A stretch of 64,000 nucleotides of DNA from Allopusillimonas sp008369125 (GTDB lineage: Bacteria > Pseudomonadota > Gammaproteobacteria > Burkholderiales > Burkholderiaceae_B). The notes beneath the pieces were generated by a model. That model had not been told where the DNA came from. It was given only the letters and a program-made list of their open reading frames with translations, and did not search any database. The position numbers and the translations under genes were made by a program. Location: positions 558,001-622,000 of the forward strand of contig NZ_VOAY01000003.1 in assembly GCF_008369125.1 (NCBI RefSeq), in the 5' to 3' direction. Below are positions 46,114-55,716 of this stretch, piece by piece (the stretch's first letter is position 1; each line of letters starts with the position of its first letter).

Positions 46114-46866
46114 TCAGCCCACCGCCGCGCTGACGAGCAGGCCAATGCCTATGATGACCAGCACGCTGTAGGCCAAACGGCGTAGTTGCGCTGCCGGAAG
46201 AGGGGGTGGATATTTGCGCCCGATGATCGTCATGACCGCCACAATAGGTATAGCCATTAGCGCCACGCTTAACGAGTGGCTGTCTTGCTGGCCCTGGCTG
46301 ACAACGTATACCGTGCGTACGGCAGCCGATGCTGCAAAAATAAGCAGCAGCATGCTGCGTACGGCGACAAGTTTCATGGGTTGCCGATAAAAAAGAAAGA
46401 TGACCGGTGGGCCTGCCATGCCAAATAGTCCACCAAACAAGCCTGACAGCAAGCCGCTGATCATAAAGCTTGCACGCGTTGATGTGTGTTTTAGCTGAGT
46501 GGGGCGAAAGGCAAACTGCACGCCGCTGTATATGATGACAATACCCAGCATTAACTGCAGTACCCGCGAAAAGCCATCATTAAGGTAATCAAGCAGCAGT
46601 ACGCCGGCTACGCTCGACGGTATCAGGCCAATCATGACGGCGCCGATTATCCGTCTATCAAGATGGTGAAGTTTGCCGTGCAATGCCACACCGCTGTTCA
46701 CCAGTGTGACAATGCTAACGACATTGGCAATAAATGGAACTGAAACCAGGTCGAAGCCGCTGCTGACTCCGATAATAATCATCCCGAGGCCGAAACCGGT
46801 CACCGTCTGGAAATAGCTGCCTGTGGCAATGACCAGAAAGAGGGCGGCATAGACCCAAAGACTCAT
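46114..46866 (-). CDS. TauE/SafE-family membrane protein, putative sulfite exporter
   Basis: A 250-residue protein with about seven or eight membrane segments and two TauE/SafE repeats (GFGLGMIIIGVSSGFDLV near 24-41 and SGLLSGLFGGLFGMAGPPVI near 133-152). Members are proposed to export sulfite or other sulfonate-derived anions. The four-base overlap with pta, and the gene xsc before it, makes sulfite export in taurine breakdown the likely task. It ends 20 bases from the convergent ABC ATPase gene. Confidence 0.85.
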   Translation of the reverse strand: MSLWVYAALFLVIATGSYFQTVTGFGLGMIIIGVSSGFDLVSVPFIANVVSIVTLVNSGVALHGKLHHLDRRIIGAVMIGLIPSSVAGVLLLDYLNDGFSRVLQLMLGIVIIYSGVQFAFRPTQLKHTSTRASFMISGLLSGLFGGLFGMAGPPVIFLFYRQPMKLVAVRSMLLLIFAASAAVRTVYVVSQGQQDSHSLSVALMAIPIVAVMTIIGRKYPPPLPAAQLRRLAYSVLVIIGIGLLVSAAVG

Positions 46867-47873
46867 AGCGACTGGCTGTTAGACGCTGCTTGCAACGCGG
46901 TGACGGCAATTACGTAGTAAATGTCATTGGCGCTGCAGCTGCGCGACAAATCGTTGGCCGGCTTTTTCAAACCCTGTAGCAGTGGGCCGATTGCCACGGC
47001 CCCGCCTATATGTTCTGCAAGCTTATAACCGATATTACCCGCGCCCAGATCCGGAAATACGAGTACGTTGGCGCGGCCTTGTACTTTGGATGTTGGGAGC
47101 TTGCGCAAAGAGACTTCGGGCCGGATGGCGGCATCAAGCTGCAAATCTTCATCGATCAGGATGTCGGGCCGGGCTTGCTGCACGCGCCTGGAGGCATTAA
47201 CAACTTTGTCGACCAGCGGATGGCTTGCGCTACCCGCCGTAGAAAACGACAACATGGCGATGCGGGGCGCTTCACCCAGCAGCTGTTGTGCGCTATCGGC
47301 TGCTGCCAGAGCGATGTCGGCAAGCTGTTCTTCGTCAGGGTCGATAACAAGGCCGCAATCAGAAAATATCATGCCGCCCGGACACGAATGCCAGGGCTTG
47401 TCGAACAGCATCAGAAAGAAACTGGAGACGGTTCTGGTCATGGGCGCTTTGCCGATGATCTGCAGTGCTGTGCGTACCACGTTGGCAGTGGTATGAACCG
47501 CACCCGCCACCGACCCATCGGCCAGGCCGCTGTGCACCATGAGGTTGGCGAAACACAGGGGGTCGAGCACTGCCTGCTGCGCCTGTTCGCGCGTCATGCC
47601 TTTGGCGGCACGGAGCTCGTATAGCGTTTCAGCAAGCTGTGGAATAAGTGGGGAAGATGTCAGGTCAATGACCTGTATATTGTCCAGGTTTACGTTTGCC
47701 TGGCTGGCGCATTCAACAATTGCTTTGGCGTCGCCCACCAGACTGATACGCGCAATACCTTCATTTGCTGCACGTGCAGCCGCTTGTAGTATGCGGGGGT
47801 CTTCGCCCTCGCACAGCACGATGTGGGAGGTATGCTGGCGTGCGCGTGTGACGATAGAATCGAGGATATTCAA
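46863..47873 (-). CDS. pta: Phosphate acetyltransferase
   Basis: A 336-residue short-form phosphotransacetylase (PTA_PTB domain). Landmarks are VLCEGEDPRILQAA, DGSVAGAVHTTANVVRTAL and NVLVFPDLGAGNIGYKL. It turns acetyl phosphate plus CoA into acetyl-CoA and phosphate. Situated after xsc, whose product is acetyl phosphate, it completes entry of taurine carbon into central metabolism. No ackA is seen nearby. A hairpin terminator separates it from xsc, so it may have its own promoter or rely on readthrough. Confidence 0.95.
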   Translation of the reverse strand: MNILDSIVTRARQHTSHIVLCEGEDPRILQAAARAANEGIARISLVGDAKAIVECASQANVNLDNIQVIDLTSSPLIPQLAETLYELRAAKGMTREQAQQAVLDPLCFANLMVHSGLADGSVAGAVHTTANVVRTALQIIGKAPMTRTVSSFFLMLFDKPWHSCPGGMIFSDCGLVIDPDEEQLADIALAAADSAQQLLGEAPRIAMLSFSTAGSASHPLVDKVVNASRRVQQARPDILIDEDLQLDAAIRPEVSLRKLPTSKVQGRANVLVFPDLGAGNIGYKLAEHIGGAVAIGPLLQGLKKPANDLSRSCSANDIYYVIAVTALQAASNSQSL

Positions 47874-47889
47874 AGGTCGGCTCCCACCA

Positions 47890-47935
47890 AAAATAAAGAA
47901 GGGCCCGCTGCCCGAAAAGAGGCGGGCGGACCCTT
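47890..47935 (-). terminator. Terminator-like hairpin between xsc and pta
   Basis: On the reverse strand AAGGGTCCGC (47935-47926) pairs with GCGGGCCCTT (47908-47899), one G-U pair, followed by CTTTATTTTT. It would reduce the pta-tauE message relative to xsc. Confidence 0.8.
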
Positions 47936-47948
47936 TAACTCGACTGAG

Positions 47949-49766
47949 TTAGACGTAGTCTTTGTACTTGTCCAGCAGGCGAACCGGCTTCGAGAGTGCG
48001 TCACGACGGAACGGGTCGCCCAGTTCGCGGGTGCACATGATCTCGAGAATGCATGTTTTGCCTTCGTTCATCTGCATGTCGATGGCACGTTTGAATGCCG
48101 GGCCGACGTCTTCGATGCGGTCGACAGTGATGGCTTCTGCACCCATGGCGCGCGCGATATCTGCGAAGGACGGGTTTTCGAGTTCCCCTGCAACAAAACG
48201 GCGGTTGTAGAAGTCGACCTGGTTCTTCTTCTCGGCACCCCATTGGCGGTTGTGGAAGACCACGGCGGTGACGGGAATGTTCTCACGTACGCACGTCATG
48301 GTTTCCGACAGGCTCATGCCCCATGCGCCGTCGCCGGCGTAGGATACGGCAGGGCGGTGCGGTGCAGCGACCTTGGCGCCGATGATGGTCGGGAACGCGT
48401 AGCCGCAGTTGCCAAAGGACATGGCAGCGAAGAAGCTGCGTGGCTTTTCAAAACGCAGATAGCTGTTAGCGACCGAGTTGATGTTGCCGATGTCGGTGGA
48501 CACCATAACGTCTTCAGGCATGGCTTTTTCAAGCTCGCGCAGAACCTGACGTGGGTGCAGGTATTCGCCACCCGTGTAGGTTTTTTCTTCCTTAGCTTCG
48601 GCGATAACGTCGAGGCTGTAGGGATCGCGCTCGTGGGTCCAGTCGTCAAGCTCTTTTTCCCATGCTGCTTTTTCGCTGGCAATTTTCTCGGCGCGTGCTT
48701 CGCGGGTGCTGTCGCAATCGAGCGTACGATCTTGCAGGCGTTGGGACAATGCTACGGCGGCAGCGCCGGCGTCGCCGCAAATACCTACCGAAATCTTCTT
48801 GACCAGACCCAGCATCTTGTTGTCAGCGTCGACCTGGATGATCTTGGCGTCTTTGGGCCAGTAATCCATGCCGTGCTGGGGCAATGTGCCGAATGGTCCA
48901 AGACGTGTGCCAAGTGCCAGCACTACGTCGGCCTGGGCCATTAGCTTCATTGCAGCCTTGGAACCTTGATAGCCCAAAGGACCGCACCATAACGGATGGC
49001 TGGCGGGGAAGGAGTCATTGTGCAGGTAGCTGTTGACCACGGGTGCACCCAGACGCTCGGCCAGTGCCTTGCACTCTTCGATCGCATCGGCCATGACGAC
49101 ACCGCCGCCCGAGATGATGACTGGGAACTTGGCCTTGGCCAGCAGCTCAGCCGCTTCGTTCAGGCTGCTTTCGCCGCCGGCGCCGCGATCCAGACGTGAA
49201 GGCTTGGGGATTTCGCAGGTGATCTCACCGTAGAAGAAATCGCGCGGAATGTTCAACTGCGTGGGGCCCATTTCACTCATGGCGCGATCGAAACAGCGAC
49301 CGGTGAACTCAGCCATACGGCTGGCGTTGGTGACGTGGCCCTGGTATTTGGTGAATTCCTGGAACATAGGCAACTGATTGCATTCCTGGAAGCCGCCCAG
49401 GCCGATGGTGCCGGTGCCGGTTTCGGGTGTAATAATGACAACTGGGCTGTGGGCCCAATAGGCGGCGGCAATGGCAGTAACGCAGTTGCTGATGCCGGGG
49501 CCGTTTTGCCCGATGACGGTGCCGTGACGGCCAGAGACGCGTGAGTAGCCGTCAGCCATGTGGGCGGCGCCCTGTTCATGCACGACCGGAATCAGACGGA
49601 TTCCAGCAGGAGCAAAAATGTCCATGGCGTCCATAAAGGCTGAGCCCATGATGCCGAACATTTCGGTCACGCCATTGGCGACCAGGGTTTCAACAAAGGC
49701 CTCAGATGGGGTCATCTTAGTAGGGCCGGCGACTATATTGCGGGAATGCGTGGGAGCTTGGCTCAT
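47949..49766 (-). CDS. xsc: Sulfoacetaldehyde acetyltransferase
   Basis: A 605-residue thiamine-diphosphate enzyme, full length for Xsc. The cofactor-activating Glu is in VVHEQGAAHMADGYSR (E64), and the ThDP-metal motif is GDGAWGMSLSETMTC with N in VVFHNRQWGAEKKNQ. GTGTIGLGGFQECNQLPMF and SFGNCGYAFPTIIGAKVA are characteristic of Xsc rather than acetolactate synthase. It splits sulfoacetaldehyde with phosphate to acetyl phosphate and sulfite. Pta and TauE-like genes follow; taurine dehydrogenase genes are 6 kb away. A GGAG precedes the ATG. Confidence 0.97.
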   Translation of the reverse strand: MSQAPTHSRNIVAGPTKMTPSEAFVETLVANGVTEMFGIMGSAFMDAMDIFAPAGIRLIPVVHEQGAAHMADGYSRVSGRHGTVIGQNGPGISNCVTAIAAAYWAHSPVVIITPETGTGTIGLGGFQECNQLPMFQEFTKYQGHVTNASRMAEFTGRCFDRAMSEMGPTQLNIPRDFFYGEITCEIPKPSRLDRGAGGESSLNEAAELLAKAKFPVIISGGGVVMADAIEECKALAERLGAPVVNSYLHNDSFPASHPLWCGPLGYQGSKAAMKLMAQADVVLALGTRLGPFGTLPQHGMDYWPKDAKIIQVDADNKMLGLVKKISVGICGDAGAAAVALSQRLQDRTLDCDSTREARAEKIASEKAAWEKELDDWTHERDPYSLDVIAEAKEEKTYTGGEYLHPRQVLRELEKAMPEDVMVSTDIGNINSVANSYLRFEKPRSFFAAMSFGNCGYAFPTIIGAKVAAPHRPAVSYAGDGAWGMSLSETMTCVRENIPVTAVVFHNRQWGAEKKNQVDFYNRRFVAGELENPSFADIARAMGAEAITVDRIEDVGPAFKRAIDMQMNEGKTCILEIMCTRELGDPFRRDALSKPVRLLDKYKDYV

Positions 49767-49951
49767 CCGGTTCTCCAGTTTTTATCAATTAATGGGACGT
49801 AAAATATTGTTTTTCTAACTTATGTTTGTTATTTAACGTGTTTTACCCCAAAGAGTCAATCTAAATCTCGAAATGCGGAATGAAATGGATCAAAAATCGT
49901 AAATAAGGTACGATTCAGACATTCTGATACCTGATAAACACGGAGACAACC

Positions 49952-50929
49952 ATGCAACACTCGCTCACGCAGCCAGACATACGCTTGCCTGTCCGCGATG
50001 TTTTTGGAATCGACAGTGATCTGCTCGTACCGGCATTCAGCCAGGCCGATGAGCACGTGCCCGATATCGACGAAGCCTATCGTTTCAACGCCGAGGTCAC
50101 ACTGGCGATACTCGCAGGCTTTGCTCACAACCGTCGTGTCATGGTGCAGGGTAGACATGGCACCGGAAAATCCACGCATATTGAGCAGGTGGCTGCACGC
50201 TTGAACTGGCCATGCTTGCGAGTAAACCTCGATGGACACATCAGCCGACTGGATATGGTTGGCAAAGATGCCATTGTGATCCAGGATGGCAAGCAGGTCA
50301 CCGCCTTTCAGGAAGGGATTCTGCCGTGGGCATTGCAGCGCCCGGTGGCCCTTATTTTTGATGAGTACGATGCAGGTCGGCCGGACGTCATGTTTGTTAT
50401 TCAACGTATTTTGGAACGTGACGGCAAATTTACGCTGATGGATCAGAACCGTGTACTGACGCCGCATCCGGCATTCCGACTGTTTGCCACAGCAAATACA
50501 GTAGGTCTGGGCAATCTGTCAGGCCTTTATCATGGCGTTCAGGTACTGAACCATGCGCAAATGGATCGCTGGAATATTGTCGCAACGCTTGACTATCTCT
50601 CCCCTGAAGAAGAAACCGAAATCGTGGCGGCCCGTGTGCCTTCCAAGAACACAGAAAAGGGAAGGACCCTGATCGCTGCCATGGTGGCGTTGGCCGGTCT
50701 TACGCGTAAGGGGTTTGCCGCCGGTGACCTGTCGGCTCTCATGTCGCCGCGTACTGTTATTACCTGGGCTGAAAACTGCGAAGTGTTTCGCGACCCTGCG
50801 CTGGCTTTCAGGCTGTCGTTTCTGAATAAGTGTGATGAAGCCGAAAGGCCACTGGTTGCCGAGTATTACCAGCGTTGCTTTAATGACGAGCTACCTGATG
50901 ACTGGACGCGCGGCACGGGGTTGGTGTGA
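49952..50929 (+). CDS. CobS-like AAA+ ATPase
   Basis: A 325-residue AAA+ protein. Walker A is QGRHGTGKST, Walker B LIFDEYDAGRPD, and the N-terminus DVFGIDSDLLVPAFSQADEHVPDIDE-like pattern plus RLNWPCLRVNLDGHISR match CobS, the motor of aerobic cobaltochelatase. It overlaps the CobT-like gene by four bases. CobS and CobT form a chaperone-like complex that works with CobN. Since neither cobN nor any cobalamin gene is in the window, cobalt insertion is not supported here, and a role on another enzyme is possible. Divergent from xsc by 185 bases. Confidence 0.88.
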   Translation: MQHSLTQPDIRLPVRDVFGIDSDLLVPAFSQADEHVPDIDEAYRFNAEVTLAILAGFAHNRRVMVQGRHGTGKSTHIEQVAARLNWPCLRVNLDGHISRLDMVGKDAIVIQDGKQVTAFQEGILPWALQRPVALIFDEYDAGRPDVMFVIQRILERDGKFTLMDQNRVLTPHPAFRLFATANTVGLGNLSGLYHGVQVLNHAQMDRWNIVATLDYLSPEEETEIVAARVPSKNTEKGRTLIAAMVALAGLTRKGFAAGDLSALMSPRTVITWAENCEVFRDPALAFRLSFLNKCDEAERPLVAEYYQRCFNDELPDDWTRGTGLV

Positions 50930-52644
50930 CTGACCCCGCACGTATGTCACGGCGCCAGCAGCAGCTTGAGGAGCTCTGTGTAGCCAGCGCACGGGCGCTC
51001 ACCGGCGACCCCGGTCTGTATTATCGCAACAGTATGCTGTATCGGGACAACGCGCCCGTTCGGGTGCGTGCGCCGCATTTGCGCGTAAATCCTGCTCAAA
51101 GAAACCTGGCGACGCTGCGCGGTCTCAACGATGCCTTGGCGTTGAGGCTTGTTCATTCCGACACGGCACTGTTTAAGCAGATGCAGCCCGAAGAGCCCGT
51201 GCAGAGGTTGATATTTGATCTTCTGGAGCAACTGCGTGTTGAGGCGCTGGCACCTGCTAGTTTGCCGGGAACCGGTGTTAATGTGCGTCGCCGCTTTCTG
51301 GACTGGTCTCACGAGTTTTATGTGTCGGGTCTTGCCGATTCGGCACTCGGGCTGTTGTTGTTTACTGTGGCGCAAATGGCGTGGTCACGGCTGAACGCGC
51401 TGCCGGTGTTCGCAGAAGCCGAAGACTTTATTGAGGCTACCCGAGCAGGTATTGCTCCCGTCATAGGTGGGGCTCTGGCTGGGTTGCGGCGCAACCGCCA
51501 TGATCAAGCCAGCTATGCGCCCCATGCGCTGGAGTTGGCACGGCTTGTGTTTCAGTCGGTGCAGGATGCTGGGAAGGCAGATGGTGAAGATGACAACGCG
51601 GAAACAAGCGGCGCGTATAACGGCTTTGCGTTACTGCTCGATTTTGAAGAAGAACCCGAGTCGGTGCCACAGGCCCCCAGCGGAGTGAGCAGGGTATTTC
51701 ACGAATCAGACAGCATCTACCGGGTTTATACGACTCAGTTCGATGTCGAAGTGGATGCCACTACTCAGGTGCGCCCGGAGCTATTACGTGAGTACCGCGA
51801 TGAACTTGATCGTCTGGTGACAGCGCAGGGCTATAGCCGCGCCCGTCTCTTGCGGCTTTTGTCGGCATCACTGCTTGCGCCTCGTGTCGACGGGCGACTC
51901 TATGGTGAAGAGGAAGGCCTTATTGATGGCAGGCGTCTAGCCAGTCTGGTGGCATCACCAGCTGAGCGGCGGCTTTTTACCCTTGACCGCACTGTGCTGC
52001 ATGCACAATGTATGGTGACGGTGCTGATAGACTGCTCCGCCTCCATGAAAGGGCAGATTCATCCGGTTGCCGTACTCATTGACACGCTGGTGCGCGCTTT
52101 AGATTCGCTGGGGGTTGTCACTGAAGTGCTGGGCTTTACGACGGGGGGCTGGAATGGCGGGCGGGCCTATAAAGAATGGCTGCGTCATGGGCGACCGCCG
52201 ACCCCGGGTCGGCTCAATGAGATTACCCATCGGGTCTTTAAGCATGCGGAGCAAAGCTGGCGACAGAGTCGCACCGGCATCTCTGCCTTGTTTAAGCCTG
52301 ATCTGTTTCGTGAGGGCATAGATGGCGAGGCGGTGCAATGGGCCACTGAGCGCATGCGCGGCCGGGATGAGCCGCGGCGCATACTGCTGGTCTTGTCAGA
52401 TGGTTGCCCCATGGATGGCGCCACCACGGTGGCCAACGACGAGTTCTATCTTGACAACCATCTGCGACAGACGGTGCAGAACCTGGAGCGGGAGGGCAGC
52501 GTCGAGGTTCTGGGTATAGGTGTGGGCCTGGATTTAAGCGCGTTTTATCGACGCTGTCTGGCCGTCAATATCAGCAATGGGCTGGACAATGAAGTGATCT
52601 ATGAGGTGGCTCGCATGCTGCACCCGCGCTGGCGGCCGGTTTAG
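50926..52644 (+). CDS. CobT-like VWA-domain protein
   Basis: A 572-residue protein of the CobT family. The N-terminal part (about 1-220) resembles CobT; the long acidic middle of classical CobT is short here (EDDNAETS, then DFEEEPESV). The C-terminal VWA domain carries the MIDAS motif LIDCSASMKGQ, then GFTTGGWNGG and VLSDGCPMDG. The GTG start overlaps the cobS-like stop. It presumably forms a ring complex with the CobS-like ATPase and binds a client through its MIDAS. The client is not known. Its end overlaps the convergent IclR gene by four bases. Confidence 0.88.
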   Translation: MTDPARMSRRQQQLEELCVASARALTGDPGLYYRNSMLYRDNAPVRVRAPHLRVNPAQRNLATLRGLNDALALRLVHSDTALFKQMQPEEPVQRLIFDLLEQLRVEALAPASLPGTGVNVRRRFLDWSHEFYVSGLADSALGLLLFTVAQMAWSRLNALPVFAEAEDFIEATRAGIAPVIGGALAGLRRNRHDQASYAPHALELARLVFQSVQDAGKADGEDDNAETSGAYNGFALLLDFEEEPESVPQAPSGVSRVFHESDSIYRVYTTQFDVEVDATTQVRPELLREYRDELDRLVTAQGYSRARLLRLLSASLLAPRVDGRLYGEEEGLIDGRRLASLVASPAERRLFTLDRTVLHAQCMVTVLIDCSASMKGQIHPVAVLIDTLVRALDSLGVVTEVLGFTTGGWNGGRAYKEWLRHGRPPTPGRLNEITHRVFKHAEQSWRQSRTGISALFKPDLFREGIDGEAVQWATERMRGRDEPRRILLVLSDGCPMDGATTVANDEFYLDNHLRQTVQNLEREGSVEVLGIGVGLDLSAFYRRCLAVNISNGLDNEVIYEVARMLHPRWRPV

Positions 52645-53453
52645 TTTGATTCGTTAGCCTCAATATTGGCCAGTATTTGCGCGGCGCGTTGCAGTGCGGG
52701 AAGGCAAAGCAGTGCTTTGTCGGGTGTCATGCGCATGATGGGCGCCTGTATGGCGACGCCCATGTTTGATTTGCCTTCTGCTCGCGGTACCAGCACAGCG
52801 ATGCAAAACAGCCCCGGTAAAAACTCTTCATTGTCGAAGGCATAACCGTTGGCGCGTACGCGGTCGATTTCTGCTTCGATCTGGTTAAGTTCAACCAGCG
52901 TGTTGTTGGTATAGCGTGTAAGCGGCGTGTGCCCCAGCAGCCGCATGCGTTGCGCCGCAGAAAGCTGCGCCAGAAACAGCTTGCCGCTGGCTGAGCAATG
53001 AGCGGGTACGCGCGACCCAGGCTGAAGATAAAAGCGCAGGGGTGCTGCAGTTTCGACGCGGTCTAGGTACAGCACTTCGTCACCGGATAGGGCCGTAATA
53101 TTGCAGTTTTCGCCGACCTCCTCGAGGAGCGTACGCAATACAGCATGACGAGCGCCATGATGGCTGTCATTAAGCAGTACATTTTCAGCCAGCCGGCGCA
53201 GGCGCGACCCGGTGCCGTAATGACGTCCGTTGGTGTCACGTTGCAGCATGCCGCTCGATTCTAGTTGTTGCAGCATGCGGTGCAGGGTAGGCTTGGGTAA
53301 TGTGGTTTCTTCTACCAGATCTTGCAGGGTAAATAGCCTGTCGCGTTCTGCAATGAACTCCAACAGGCCCAACAGCCGCATTGTGGGTGTATCACCGACG
53401 GGGCTTGTGGGCGAGTCCTCGAGCGAGCGTGGATTCGTCTTGGATGCTTTCAT
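52641..53453 (-). CDS. IclR-family transcriptional regulator
   Basis: A 270-residue IclR protein. The winged HTH (RLFTLQDLVEETTLPKPTLH, then RMLQQLESSGML) is near residues 38-72. The effector domain (about 90-265) has LSGDEVLYLDRVETAAPLRF and HCSASGKLFLAQL. Such regulators answer to small organic acids or aromatic compounds. It lies between the CobST-like pair and tauR, so it may control the metabolic block; the target and effector are unknown. Confidence 0.92.
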   Translation of the reverse strand: MKASKTNPRSLEDSPTSPVGDTPTMRLLGLLEFIAERDRLFTLQDLVEETTLPKPTLHRMLQQLESSGMLQRDTNGRHYGTGSRLRRLAENVLLNDSHHGARHAVLRTLLEEVGENCNITALSGDEVLYLDRVETAAPLRFYLQPGSRVPAHCSASGKLFLAQLSAAQRMRLLGHTPLTRYTNNTLVELNQIEAEIDRVRANGYAFDNEEFLPGLFCIAVLVPRAEGKSNMGVAIQAPIMRMTPDKALLCLPALQRAAQILANIEANESN

Positions 53454-53632
53454 TGGGTTATTATCTCGAAATTTGATATTATTTGTATCATTTTAGGCGT
53501 TTTCTGTCCAGTGATGCAAATCGCCTATGATGTTGTCGACAGTAGGGCAATTGACTGGAGACGCCGTGGGTTGCGGCATATTGTACCGAGTCGGGTTGCT
53601 TGTACCCGCTACATTTTCAATATAGGTCTGCC

Positions 53633-55138
53633 ATGACTAAACCGCGTTCGCATGCCATGTGGATATTGCTCTTTCAGCGATGGGAAGCCACCGGTCTGAG
53701 CTTGCAGGGGCAGATCCGTCAGATGCTGGTATCTGCCGTTCTGGACAGCCAGGTACCTGTTGATGTGCCTTTGCCATCATGCCGTGATATGGCCAGCATA
53801 TTGCGGGTGTCCCGCAATACCGTTGTCAGTGCGTACCAGCACCTCGTTGATACGGGGTATCTGATATCACGTGAGCGCAAAGGGTTTTTCGTTAACCCAA
53901 ATATCTTGCAAGGTCGTGTGGCCACACCACCCAGCCAGCAGATGCCCGAGGTTACCCCAGGCAGTCAGACCCAATGGCGGTCACGTTTTCGCTACCTGCC
54001 TTCTGGTCAGCGCAATATTGGCAAACGCGCAGACTGGCAATCCTATCCATACCCTTTTCTGTATGGGCAGTTTGATGCCAACCTGTTTCCTGTGGCCGAG
54101 TGGCGAGAGTGCTGTCTGCGCACATTGGGCAGTATGGAGGTTCGAGAGTGGGCGCAAGATATGATTTTGCGCGATGACGAATCTTTGCTTCAGCAGATTC
54201 GCACACGTCTGTTGCCGCGGCGTGGGGTATGGGCGGCCGATGACGAAATTATCATTACCGTGGGCGCGCAGCATGCACTGTATATGCTGTCTGATCTGCT
54301 CATCGGGCAAGACACCCTCATAGGCATTGAAGACCCGGGTTACCCCGATGCGCGCAATATTTTTAGTACACGGTCCAATCGCATATTGAGTTTGCCAATT
54401 GATGAAGAAGGCCTCATGATCACGCCGGCGTTGGGCGGTTGCGAGTATGTTTACACCACGCCCAGCCATCAATGCCCGACGACTGTCACCATGTCGATGG
54501 CGCGGCGCGAAGTTCTGCTTGAGCAGGCCGAACGCTCTGATTTCATTCTTATCGAAGATGATTACGAAAGCCAGACCAGTTTTCACGGAGAGCCGCTCCC
54601 TCCTCTCAAAAGTATAGATCGCAGCGGGCGCGTTATTTACATAGGCAGTCTTTCAAAAACCATGGCGCCAGGCATGCGTTTGGGCTTTGTGGTGGCACAG
54701 CGTGAACTCATTCATGAGCTGCGCATGGTGCGGCGACTCAACATTCGCCATCCCAATGCATTCGTTCAGCGCGCTTTTGCTCTGTTTTTGTCTCTGGGCT
54801 ATTACGACTCATTGTTGCGTCGGCTCACGACAGCGAGCCATCAACGTGCCAACACACTGCTGGCTGCCCTTGAAACACATATGCCCGAAGTGCGGTATGT
54901 GCCGATCTCGGGCGGTTCATCCTGCTGGGTCGAAGGGCCAGCATGGCTCGACGTAACACGCCTGACCGAAGATGCGGCAGCACTGGGCGTACTCATCGAG
55001 CCCGGTGCCATATTTTTCCGTGATCCGGGAAAACCCCGTAACTGCTTTCGACTGGGCTATTCATCGATTGATGCGACCCGTATCGAAGAGGGGATACGTC
55101 TTCTGAGCGTTGCCATGCACAACCAGCGCCCTGCCTGA
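53633..55138 (+). CDS. tauR: MocR-type regulator, probable TauR
   Basis: A 501-residue GntR/aminotransferase regulator. The winged HTH is near residues 24-90 (LQGQIRQMLVSAVL, VSRNTVVSAYQHLVDTGYLI), and the aminotransferase-like domain has VTMSMARREVLLEQ and the PLP lysine in IYIGSLSKTMAPGM. I prefer the ATG at 53633, preceded by AGG, over a TTG at 53600. MocR regulators named TauR activate taurine genes in alphaproteobacteria with taurine and PLP as signals. Its place just upstream of tauX-tauY-tauKLM supports this role; the name rests on context. Confidence 0.8.
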   Translation: MTKPRSHAMWILLFQRWEATGLSLQGQIRQMLVSAVLDSQVPVDVPLPSCRDMASILRVSRNTVVSAYQHLVDTGYLISRERKGFFVNPNILQGRVATPPSQQMPEVTPGSQTQWRSRFRYLPSGQRNIGKRADWQSYPYPFLYGQFDANLFPVAEWRECCLRTLGSMEVREWAQDMILRDDESLLQQIRTRLLPRRGVWAADDEIIITVGAQHALYMLSDLLIGQDTLIGIEDPGYPDARNIFSTRSNRILSLPIDEEGLMITPALGGCEYVYTTPSHQCPTTVTMSMARREVLLEQAERSDFILIEDDYESQTSFHGEPLPPLKSIDRSGRVIYIGSLSKTMAPGMRLGFVVAQRELIHELRMVRRLNIRHPNAFVQRAFALFLSLGYYDSLLRRLTTASHQRANTLLAALETHMPEVRYVPISGGSSCWVEGPAWLDVTRLTEDAAALGVLIEPGAIFFRDPGKPRNCFRLGYSSIDATRIEEGIRLLSVAMHNQRPA

Positions 55139-55238
55139 ACTTGCATCGTTATCGCTGGCACAGGCTGGGCCAATAGAAAGGTGCCAACTGGCCCTATGGT
55201 CTTCAGGCGCAATCTCTTATCTTACAGACTCAATAGTT

Positions 55239-55253
55239 CAACCTTGAAGGTTG
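55239..55253. promoter_or_regulatory. Candidate operator upstream of tauX
   Basis: CAACCTTGAAGGTTG is a perfect 7+1+7 inverted repeat, 34 bases before the tauX start and within the tauR-tauX gap. It could bind TauR or another regulator; MocR sites are often direct repeats, so assignment is uncertain. Confidence 0.4.
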
Positions 55254-55287
55254 TTCGCAAAAGTCTGTTCAAAGAGGGAGACACAGA

Positions 55288-55680
55288 ATGAGTCAGGCCA
55301 CAGTCCAACTACTGGAAGCATTTGGTGATGCATGGAATCGTCACGACATTGACGCATTGATGAGCATGGTTACCGACGATTGTGTGTTCTACACGGTGGC
55401 CGGTCCTGGTGTTCTGGGCTCTACCTTCAAGGGAACCGAGGAAGTTCACAAGGGTTTTGAGATGGCATGGCAGACCATACCGGATGCCGCCTGGAAAGAC
55501 GCCACGCATTTTGTGACCGGCGACCGCGGTGTATCTGAGTGCACCTTCAGTGGCACTAACGCCGACGGCACACGCATCGAGGCCCGTATGGTCGATGTGT
55601 TCACCTTCCGTGATGGCAAGATTGCAGTCAAGAACGCGTTTCGCAAGAATCGCCCCGTTCAGCCCGCCGTTGCGGCCTGA
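55288..55680 (+). CDS. tauX: Taurine dehydrogenase small subunit TauX (SnoaL/NTF2-like)
   Basis: A 130-residue protein with an NTF2/SnoaL-like fold: WNRHDIDALMSMVTDDCVFY, then HKGFEMAWQTIPDAAW, and DVFTFRDGKIAVKNAFR. It starts with a good GGGAG site. In taurine-degrading bacteria a small protein of this kind is encoded directly before the large flavin subunit and is called TauX. Here it is 36 bases from that gene and in the same direction. Its exact role in the enzyme is unclear. Confidence 0.78.
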   Translation: MSQATVQLLEAFGDAWNRHDIDALMSMVTDDCVFYTVAGPGVLGSTFKGTEEVHKGFEMAWQTIPDAAWKDATHFVTGDRGVSECTFSGTNADGTRIEARMVDVFTFRDGKIAVKNAFRKNRPVQPAVAA

Positions 55681-55716
55681 TACGCCACAAGCGTTTTCAA
55701 ATTGCGAGATGGCACC

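Noticed and set aside
47823..48944. 373-codon forward ORF antisense to xsc and pta
   Set aside because: Long open frame opposite a biased gene; the sense protein Xsc is certain.
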